30,135 bases of DNA from DASPOJ01 sp049790315 (GTDB lineage: Bacteria; Acidobacteriota; Terriglobia; Acidiferrales; UBA7541). The DNA is taken from the NCBI GenBank assembly GCA_049790315.1, contig JBAQYV010000087.1:1-30135 (forward strand). The letters are read 5' to 3'. The translations under genes were made by a program, and so were the position numbers. This document shows, piece by piece, positions 24,308 through 30,135 of the stretch. Every line of letters begins with the position of its first letter. Position 1 is the stretch's first letter. The notes below the pieces were generated by a model. It did no database searches, was not told where the DNA came from, and worked only from the letters and a program-made list of their open reading frames with translations.

Positions 24308-24526
24308 GGTAGTGGGCCAATTGCGTGTTGCCAAGTCGCGTCCATCCGACGCTTCGCGTTACGCCGCTATGCTGGCGAGCATCTTCGCCGGCACAAAATC
24401 GTAAAGATAACGCGGAGGCGCAGAGGGCACGGAGATACGCAGAGAAAGGCCACGGAACTTGCGTCGGAGAGTATGGCGCCCTCCCTGGCCCGATCGCTGC
24501 CAGCAACACAAGGTTAGCCCACTACC
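24308..24526 (+). mobile_element. MITE copy 2 (219 bp) with 8-bp target duplication
   Basis: The same 219-bp element as at 20302, in the same orientation, with termini GGTAGTGGGCCAA and TTAGCCCACTACC. It is flanked by a perfect 8-bp duplication CGCCGGCG (24300-24307 and 24527-24534). That site differs from copy 1's, so it inserted independently. It fills the space between a VWA gene (minus, start 110 bp away) and kdsB (plus, start 101 bp away). No transposase is present. Confidence 0.92.
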
Positions 24527-24542
24527 CGCCGGCGCGCCCGCG

Positions 24543-24569
24543 TTGACTCTTCGCCGCCTGTGATAGCAT
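24543..24569 (+). promoter_or_regulatory. Possible kdsB promoter
   Basis: TTGACT (24543-24548), a 15-bp spacer and TAGCAT (24564-24569), with a TG pair just before the -10 as in extended -10 promoters. The spacing is short. It lies immediately to the right of MITE copy 2's duplication. Confidence 0.4.
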
Positions 24570-24627
24570 CGATTCCAGACGCCAGCGCTGTGGCATTAAA
24601 TTTTCTGCGAGGGAATAAAGCAATCGG

Positions 24628-25416
24628 ATGACCGCCGAAACGCCCAATCGAACGCCGGGTCGCACCGATGTGCTGGCAATCATTCCGGCGCGGTATGAAT
24701 CAACGCGCTTGCCGGGGAAACCGTTGGTGATGCTGGCCGGCAAGACGATGATCCAGCGCGTGTGGGAGCGCGTCGCTCTGGCGAGCTCGGTCACGCGCGC
24801 CGTCGTCGCCACAGATGACGAGCGCGTTCTGAATGCCGTGCGCGCGTTTGGCGGAGACGCGGTGATGACCCGCGCAACGCATCGCTCCGGCACGGAGCGC
24901 GCCGCTGAGGTTGCCGCGGGTCCGCTGGGTCAGGGCGACATTCGATTCGTCGTGAACGTGCAGGGCGACGAGCCGCTGCTCGACCCGGCGGGGATTGACG
25001 CGGCCGTCGAGGCGCTCGATTCCGAGGGTGAACCCGGCGTAGCCACGCTTGCCGTGCCGATCGCGGTGACTTCCGAAATCATGGATCCGAACGTGGTGAA
25101 GACGGTTTTGGATTTCGAGGATCGCGCGCTTTATTTTTCGCGCGCGCCGATTCCGTGGGTGCGCGATCGCAACGGGCTTGTGCACGCGCGCCACTTGAAG
25201 CATTTGGGACTTTATGCATTCCGCCGCGCCGCGCTTTTGGAATTTCCCACGCTGCCTACGGGCGTGCTTGAGCGGCTCGAGCAGCTTGAACAACTGCGAT
25301 GGCTTGAGAATGGTTATTCGATTCGCGTGGTTGAGACGCTGAACGACTCCATAAGCGTGGACGTGCCGGAAGATGTGGCGCGCGTGGAAGCGTTGTTGCG
25401 CGCCGCGGAGAAATAA
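24628..25416 (+). CDS. kdsB: 3-deoxy-manno-octulosonate cytidylyltransferase
   Basis: 262 aa, cytoplasmic nucleotidyltransferase fold. It activates Kdo as CMP-Kdo for lipopolysaccharide inner core assembly. Family strings are AIIPARYESTRLPGKPL (nucleotide binding), ATDDERV, VNVQGDEPLL (metal-binding Asp region), VKTVLDFEDRALYFSRAPIPW, HLGLYAFRR and LEQLEQLRWLENGYSI. The extra N-terminal dozen residues before the conserved core are variable in this family. The ATG at 24628 follows GAGGGA by about 13 nt, somewhat far. The presence of kdsB supports a Gram-negative envelope. It stands alone, with no other Kdo genes beside it here. Confidence 0.97.
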   Translation: MTAETPNRTPGRTDVLAIIPARYESTRLPGKPLVMLAGKTMIQRVWERVALASSVTRAVVATDDERVLNAVRAFGGDAVMTRATHRSGTERAAEVAAGPLGQGDIRFVVNVQGDEPLLDPAGIDAAVEALDSEGEPGVATLAVPIAVTSEIMDPNVVKTVLDFEDRALYFSRAPIPWVRDRNGLVHARHLKHLGLYAFRRAALLEFPTLPTGVLERLEQLEQLRWLENGYSIRVVETLNDSISVDVPEDVARVEALLRAAEK

Positions 25417-25467
25417 TCGGCGGCGCGCGCAAGCCCGACAGGGAATTGAACCTTCAAACCCGGCGTA

Positions 25468-27495
25468 TCAGAATTGCCGCGTAAGTTGCCCGTTGAATAC
25501 AAGCGTCGGATCGATGTCGACCAGGAACACGGTGTTCGAGTTCGCCACGTAGGCCGCCAGATCGTAGGTATTGTTGCTCGCGTCCATCAGCGTTACGGTG
25601 CCGCGGCCATTCACCGCAAGCGAATACGTTCCCGTCAGCGTGATGTTAGGTTGCAGCACCAAAGCGTCGTTGCGATCCCATGTGCCGGACACTATGCCGT
25701 TGGTTTTCCCGACGGTGAGTTGGCCGGTCGCATCTTGTTGCGCGACGGTGGGAGCAGCGGCGCCGGTCCAGTTGAGCGCGAAGCTTCCGGTTACGTTCGC
25801 TGTCGAGAACGTGCCGCCACGCTGCGCGAGAAGTATGCCATCGGCGGCAGCGATCGAAGAGTCCGTTTCCTGAATGAAGCCCTGCCCGGCCGAGACAAAA
25901 TAAATTACGAAGGTCTTTAGCGTCTGGCCGCCAGCCGTGAATGATGCGGTGCCGCGTCCGGACGCAGCGACCGCGTAAGTTCCCGCGAATTGCACGGAGG
26001 TCGTCGCGGTTCCGTTGTTGTTCTGGTCGTAGAGGCCGTTCGAGATGCTGGTTGGGAGTCCGCCCGATCCATCCGCCAAAAATATTCCAGCCGCGGCGAT
26101 TTTTCCGGTCGAGCTGCGTCCGGAAATTGTGAAAACGGTCAGACTGGAAAGGTAACCGGCGTTGGCGGTTCCACTTTGTTGCAAGATGTCGCCGACAAGG
26201 TCGGCCGAGGAGTCGGTTTCGATGAAGCGCGCTTGCCCCGCTGAAATCATGTAGAAGCTGAACGTGGTTGCGCCGCCGGGACCGTTGATTGTCGCGATTC
26301 CGCGACCCGTGGTGGCGTTAATCGTTCCGAATGTGCCCGAAAATGCTGCCGCGGAATTTGGCGTTCCGCCGGCATCGATGTCTTCAAGTCCGTTTTGAAT
26401 CGCGTCGCCCGCGCCGGTTGCCGCGAATTGGCCAATCTCGGAAGTCGGTGTCGCGCTGCCCGTCACGCCGAAGAAATCGAAAGCGTACGGGCCCGTGAAA
26501 CTCGTTTGTGTGAATGACGACGCAGTCTGTAAATCCGCCTGGCCGCGCGCCGTGGCGGAATTATCCGCTTCGATCAGCCTGATCTGAGTGGCGGATACCA
26601 CTGCCAAATCGTAATTGGTCGTGCCGGCAGCATCGGTCAGAGTAGCTGTGCCACGGCCGTCGGGTCCGACTTTGTAAGTTCCATTGATCGCGCCCGATGT
26701 GGCTGCGGAGCCGGCTGCGTGGTAGTCCTCGGTGCCGGTAAAGCGGCTAACGCCATCGGCTGTGAACGTGCCCGCGCGCGCGAAAAATCCGGAAGTGTTT
26801 TGCCCGGCGAGAGAAAACGCATACTGGCCCTGCACCGACGCCGCCGCGTAGTTGAGCGTCACCGTTGCGCCCGCCGATTGAGTGGTATCGGCGTCCAGAT
26901 AGACTTCGACGAAAACTTCTCCGCCCGGGGGCGGCACCTGCGGCGGAGTGTAATTGCCCATCGGATCGACAAATCCGAATGTCGCATTTCCGCCGATGAT
27001 GCTGTTCACTTCCCACGTGACCGCCGGATTCGTCGGCGGGTTGGTATTCAAGCCGAACAGCGAAACCGTGAAGGGAGTCGTCGTGGCAGGGAGCGTCGGT
27101 GCAATCGTCGCCGTTGTCGGCGAAATGGTCACAACTGGAGTCGGCGTGATCACGATAGATGCGACGGCAAAAGTCGCTGTATCCGCGGTAACTTCAACCG
27201 TGATGGTTACTACCGCCGGGTTCGGCGGAGTAGTGGGCGCCTGATAGAGACCGTTCGTGCTGATCGTTCCGATGCCGGTTGCGGCGTCACCGCCGGTGAT
27301 GCCGTCGACCAGCCACGTTACCGCCGAGGTCGATTCGTTCGTAATCGTGTCGCCGAATTGTTCGCTGGTGCCGGCTTCGAGGTCGATGTCCGTGGGTGAA
27401 ATAGTGATGGTGGGTGCAGCGGCTGCGGCCGCCTTGTGGCACCCGGATGACGCGATCGCAAGCGCAACGGCCGCGAGCAGTGCGGCGCGCTTCAT
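25468..27495 (-). CDS. Large repeat-containing lipoprotein
   Basis: 675 aa from the ATG at 27495, with GGAGG 6 nt upstream; a slightly earlier ATG at 27510 overlaps that site. The signal peptide ends in lipobox ASSGC with Cys19. Two Ig-like domains follow (about 25-235), each with a TISPT-type beginning. Four related domains of about 100-110 residues fill the rest. Each begins near YAF or similar, contains a GRGT or GRGI strand (GRGTATL, GRGIATI, GRGTASF, GRGTVTL), and closes with a segment such as IETDSSA...G.L..Q. It is probably surface-exposed or periplasmic. Codon third positions look like the neighbours', so there is no sign of transfer. Function unknown; adhesion or a structural role is only a guess. 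Confidence 0.85.
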   Translation of the reverse strand: MKRAALLAAVALAIASSGCHKAAAAAAPTITISPTDIDLEAGTSEQFGDTITNESTSAVTWLVDGITGGDAATGIGTISTNGLYQAPTTPPNPAVVTITVEVTADTATFAVASIVITPTPVVTISPTTATIAPTLPATTTPFTVSLFGLNTNPPTNPAVTWEVNSIIGGNATFGFVDPMGNYTPPQVPPPGGEVFVEVYLDADTTQSAGATVTLNYAAASVQGQYAFSLAGQNTSGFFARAGTFTADGVSRFTGTEDYHAAGSAATSGAINGTYKVGPDGRGTATLTDAAGTTNYDLAVVSATQIRLIEADNSATARGQADLQTASSFTQTSFTGPYAFDFFGVTGSATPTSEIGQFAATGAGDAIQNGLEDIDAGGTPNSAAAFSGTFGTINATTGRGIATINGPGGATTFSFYMISAGQARFIETDSSADLVGDILQQSGTANAGYLSSLTVFTISGRSSTGKIAAAGIFLADGSGGLPTSISNGLYDQNNNGTATTSVQFAGTYAVAASGRGTASFTAGGQTLKTFVIYFVSAGQGFIQETDSSIAAADGILLAQRGGTFSTANVTGSFALNWTGAAAPTVAQQDATGQLTVGKTNGIVSGTWDRNDALVLQPNITLTGTYSLAVNGRGTVTLMDASNNTYDLAAYVANSNTVFLVDIDPTLVFNGQLTRQF

Positions 27496-27928
27496 CGATT
27501 TCCTCCGCATAGGGCCTTGTTGTGGCTGGGGACACAAAGGCAGAGCGGCGTCCGCGGCAATTCGCGCGGCGCCATCGCCCACGCAGACCGCTCTCCCGCG
27601 GTCACTGCCGCTTTCCACCGAAGCACTGCGTTCGGCGCAGGCTGGTCCATCGCGCACAACCGTAGCATGGTCACCCCCAAAGCATTTTCCTGTAGCGAGC
27701 TTCAAAGTTCCAACGAAATTCTTGTTGGCTCCAACCGGACCGGGTTCGAGGAAATCGCCGGCTCCGAACCCGCACCCCGATATCCCGCAGGGAACAGATA
27801 TAGGACACGCGCAGGCTTAGAAAAGTTGCATGGGCTGCCCGGCCAATTGCTCTGGTCCACGCTGGAGCAATCCGGATCTCGGCGGGTTGATCGGTTCGCC
27901 GAAGACTGTGGATAGATGGCGGGTAATT
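27496..27928. other. Intergenic region upstream of the lipoprotein gene
   Basis: 433 bp with no credible gene. It contains a perfect 8-bp hairpin (27741-27772). No tRNA, riboswitch or clear promoter was recognised. Short frames on both strands have no family resemblance. Confidence 0.5.
27741..27772. terminator. Hairpin CGGGTTCG/CGAACCCG
   Basis: Perfect 8-bp stem with a 16-nt loop, lying between the esterase gene and the lipoprotein gene. No T-tract follows on either strand, so termination is only a possibility. The GGTTCG word recalls a tRNA T-arm, but the rest of a tRNA is absent. Confidence 0.35.
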
Positions 27929-29266
27929 CTATCGCATTTTGAGGTTCTGGGTGCTGCCTGGGGACACGAGCGAAAGGAGACCGTTCGCCATGCCGCCGCT
28001 CCAGTTGAGGAATGCGTGGCCGCCGTCGTATTCGGAGTAGCCGGCGAGATAGCCTTTTTCTTGTAACACATCGCGCATGCGCCGGTTTGAATCGATCTGG
28101 CCAGCGTAGCTTTCCATCAGGCCGACTTCTAAATAGAAGCGTATAGGCAGCGCCGGCGAGGCGGCTACCTGCTTCGTGAGCCATTCTGGTTCCGTTGCAT
28201 CTTTCGGCTTCCACCAAAATGAACCGGACAATGAGATCACGTTGCCAAATATCCGTGGGTAGCGCAGCGCCGCGAAAACCGCGGCAAGTCCGCCATAACT
28301 GGAGCCGGCCACAATTGTTTGGGCGGCGTCGCGCGTGACGCGATAGTTCTGCCGCGACCACGGCACGAGTTCTTTCGCCAGGAAATCGGCGAACGGAGGA
28401 TCACAGGGGAGTTCGATTCCGCGGGTGGCGGGGTCGGAATCGTCGATCAGCACGGCGACCATGGGAGGTATCTTTTTCTGTGCGATGAGATTGTCAAGGA
28501 TTCTCGGCATCCACATCACGTTGCGATCGCCATCAAACATGATCAAGAGCGGATAGCGATCGCCGCTTTCGGAAAAACCACGCGGAGTGTAGATCCAGAG
28601 TTTCTTCGCGGTCTTCAGGATATCGCTATGAATTGCCGCCGTCTCGACCTTACCTTGCGTGCTGGCGGGCGACGGCGCGTTCCAGATTAGCGGCGGGGCA
28701 TCGGGCAATTCAACGAACGACGACTCGGCGGCGTGCGGTCCAAATGTGGCAGGGCACCGATGCGGATTCAGCGGATCGATCTGAAGCGTCGCCAATCTGT
28801 TCTGCATGGCATCGCTGCCGCTTTTGATGTCGTTGATCGATTCCAATGAGTCGTTCGGTGAGAGGTTGTAGGCGAAACGCGCGTCGTTGCGGACTTTGTA
28901 TGTTTTGAACCAAACGTCGCTGTTATCCAAGCGCGCCATTCGGTCCTTGGCATCGAATCCCGCGACGCCGTCAAAAATTACGACGTTGCGCGTCTGCGCG
29001 TTTCCATGCCACACGAAAGTTACAAGGGAATTGTTGGGATCGCCCGGAATCGGCTCGATCAGTGGGGCGCCGCGCTGATTGACTTCGTTCCAGAACTGCT
29101 TCATGGCGCCTGGATCGCCCGACTCGATCTGTTTGCGCAGCTCTGCGATGCGCGGGCTGGCGCCGGGGCTCGCCGGAGCATACGCCGGTTGCTGCGCGAA
29201 AACCGCCGACACCAAGACTAGCAGGAGGACCGCCTGCCCTCGGATAACGCCGCGGATTATCCGCAT
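27929..29266 (-). CDS. Enterochelin-esterase-like secreted hydrolase
   Basis: 445 aa from the ATG at 29266; a GTG at 29293 would add nine residues. A signal peptide (about 8-30) precedes an N-terminal beta-sandwich domain (about 55-200, VTFVWHGN...WFKTYKV), like the lid of Fes. An alpha/beta hydrolase of the esterase D/PF00756 type follows (about 215-440). The nucleophile is Ser323 in GSSYGG, the catalytic His is His417 in GGHAFLNW, and a Glu or Asp in FYLEVGLMES or nearby is the likely acid. Fes cuts ferric enterobactin in the cytoplasm, but this protein has a signal peptide and so works outside it. Substrate unknown; no siderophore genes are adjacent. Confidence 0.9.
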   Translation of the reverse strand: MRIIRGVIRGQAVLLLVLVSAVFAQQPAYAPASPGASPRIAELRKQIESGDPGAMKQFWNEVNQRGAPLIEPIPGDPNNSLVTFVWHGNAQTRNVVIFDGVAGFDAKDRMARLDNSDVWFKTYKVRNDARFAYNLSPNDSLESINDIKSGSDAMQNRLATLQIDPLNPHRCPATFGPHAAESSFVELPDAPPLIWNAPSPASTQGKVETAAIHSDILKTAKKLWIYTPRGFSESGDRYPLLIMFDGDRNVMWMPRILDNLIAQKKIPPMVAVLIDDSDPATRGIELPCDPPFADFLAKELVPWSRQNYRVTRDAAQTIVAGSSYGGLAAVFAALRYPRIFGNVISLSGSFWWKPKDATEPEWLTKQVAASPALPIRFYLEVGLMESYAGQIDSNRRMRDVLQEKGYLAGYSEYDGGHAFLNWSGGMANGLLSLVSPGSTQNLKMR

Positions 29267-29328
29267 CGGTTCACGCACGTTTAACAAAATCACTCAGCTC
29301 CGGCCAGGAATCGTTCACCTTCTCGCAA

Positions 29329-29356
29329 TTGACAGCCGCGCTGCCTCTGGTACAAT
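29329..29356 (+). promoter_or_regulatory. pyrG promoter
   Basis: TTGACA (29329-29334), a 16-bp spacer and TACAAT (29351-29356) make a good sigma-70-type promoter. The start would be near 29363. It is the only strong promoter between the divergent esterase and pyrG. Confidence 0.7.
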
Positions 29357-29396
29357 AACGCGTACGCAGAAAAATTGGAGGACGCAAAACAGTTCA

Positions 29397-29438
29397 GTGC
29401 GCTCGCGGAACTGCCTGGGCGCCAAACTGCGCGGATGA
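29397..29438 (+). CDS. Possible 13-codon leader ORF overlapping the pyrG start
   Basis: GTG at 29397 opens 13 codons; its TGA (29436-29438) overlaps the pyrG ATG (ATGA). A GGAGG at 29377-29381 is 15 nt away, too far for a normal site. Very weak as a gene; noted because pyrG itself has no clear ribosome binding site. Confidence 0.2.
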   Translation: MRSRNCLGAKLRG

Positions 29439-30135
29439 CACCGAAGTATATCTTTGTAACCGGTGGTGTTGTTTCCTCACTCGGCAAAGGAGTGGCGGCT
29501 GCCTCGATTGGCTGCCTGCTCGAAAGCCGGGGGCTCCGAGTCACTCTCCAAAAATGTGATCCGTACCTGAATGTCGATCCGGGCACCATGAGCCCGTATC
29601 AACACGGCGAAGTCTATGTGACCGACGATGGCGCTGAGACCGATCTCGATCTGGGCCACTACGAACGCTTCACATCCGCAAAATTAACTCGCGATCATAA
29701 CTGGACAACCGGCCGCATCTACGAAGGCATTCTTGCGAAAGAGCGCCGCGGCGATTACCTGGGCAAAACCGTACAGGTGATTCCGCACGTTACCGACGAA
29801 ATTAAGGCGGCCTTTCGCAAGGTTTCCGCGGACACCGACGTTGTGATCGTGGAGATTGGCGGAACGGTAGGCGACATTGAGTCGTTGCCGTTTCTCGAAG
29901 CGATTCGCCAGATGCGATTGGAACTCGGTGCGGAAAATGTTTTGTTCGTCCACGTCACGCTGGTGCCGTTCATTCCCACGGCTGGGGAGCTCAAGACCAA
30001 GCCCACGCAGCATTCCGTGAAAGAGATGCTGAACATCGGCATCCAGCCCGACATTTTGTTGTGCCGCTGCGATCGCCGCATTTCGCATGAGATCAAGGCG
30101 AAGATCGCGTTATTTTGCAACGTTCCCGAAGCGCG
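29435..30135 (+). CDS. pyrG: CTP synthase, 3' end outside window
   Basis: The first 233 codons are present. CTP synthase makes CTP from UTP, ATP and glutamine. The synthetase (amidoligase) domain is shown by KYIFVTGGVVSSLGKGVAAASIG (P-loop), KCDPYLNVDPGTMSPYQHGE, DDGAETDLDLGHYERF, VIVEIGGTVGDIESLPFLEAIRQ and the later VPFIPTAGELKTKPTQHSV. The glutaminase domain is beyond the edge. The ATG at 29435 gives the normal N-terminus; there is only a weak ribosome site (GCGCGG) and a small overlapping frame upstream. The promoter at 29329-29356 drives it. The protein so far is intact. Confidence 0.97.
   Translation, partial: MTPKYIFVTGGVVSSLGKGVAAASIGCLLESRGLRVTLQKCDPYLNVDPGTMSPYQHGEVYVTDDGAETDLDLGHYERFTSAKLTRDHNWTTGRIYEGILAKERRGDYLGKTVQVIPHVTDEIKAAFRKVSADTDVVIVEIGGTVGDIESLPFLEAIRQMRLELGAENVLFVHVTLVPFIPTAGELKTKPTQHSVKEMLNIGIQPDILLCRCDRRISHEIKAKIALFCNVPEA

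Noticed and set aside
27741..27772. tRNA-like hairpin containing GGTTCG
   Set aside because: No acceptor stem, D-arm, anticodon arm or CCA end can be fitted around it.

Overview
The window looks like chromosomal DNA of an acidobacterium (Acidobacteriota, Terriglobales/Koribacter-like or a related uncultured lineage). The reasons are the high-GC coding bias with C or G at most third positions, two tandem secreted VWA proteins of the type that ends in a GYF motif (the acidobacterial VWFA-related family), a SYLF protein, and many secreted TPR or Ig-like proteins beside ordinary Gram-negative genes such as kdsB. The genus cannot be fixed from sequence alone.

Layout: 1-1358 is the 3' part of a secreted pectinesterase-like protein. 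1521-4707 is a tightly overlapped operon of a CNNM/CorC-type membrane protein and two DppB/DppC-type ABC permeases. 4738-5538 (minus) is a SAM hydroxide adenosyltransferase. 5539-6573 is about 1 kb with no convincing gene; it holds a strong sigma-70-like promoter, a 14-bp perfect inverted repeat in AT-rich DNA, and a G/C hairpin. 6574-8921 is a cysteine desulfurase-mnmA pair (tRNA thiolation). 9022-10957 (minus) holds a DUF948-like membrane protein, a YtxH protein and a SYLF protein. 11301-13151 (minus) is uvrC, with a three-unit 27-bp repeat just upstream. 13260-13784 is a small secreted TPR protein. 13811-17076 (minus) is a four-gene overlapped operon (TPR protein, two unknown secreted proteins, SprT-like metalloprotein). 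17162-20209 (minus) is uvrA.

20302-20520 and 24308-24526 are two 219-bp copies of a miniature inverted-repeat element (MITE), each flanked by its own perfect 8-bp target duplication. Between them lie a small zinc-ribbon membrane protein, deoB and the two VWA proteins. The right end has kdsB, a large lipoprotein with four repeated domains (minus), an enterochelin-esterase-like secreted hydrolase (minus), and the start of pyrG behind a clear promoter.

Most of the window is housekeeping: nucleotide excision repair, tRNA thiolation, nucleotide and LPS-precursor synthesis. The clearest new element is the MITE pair. The least explained stretches are the 5.5-6.6 kb noncoding island and the TPR/unknown/unknown/SprT operon. 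No CRISPR array, rRNA, tRNA, prophage or autonomous transposase was seen.
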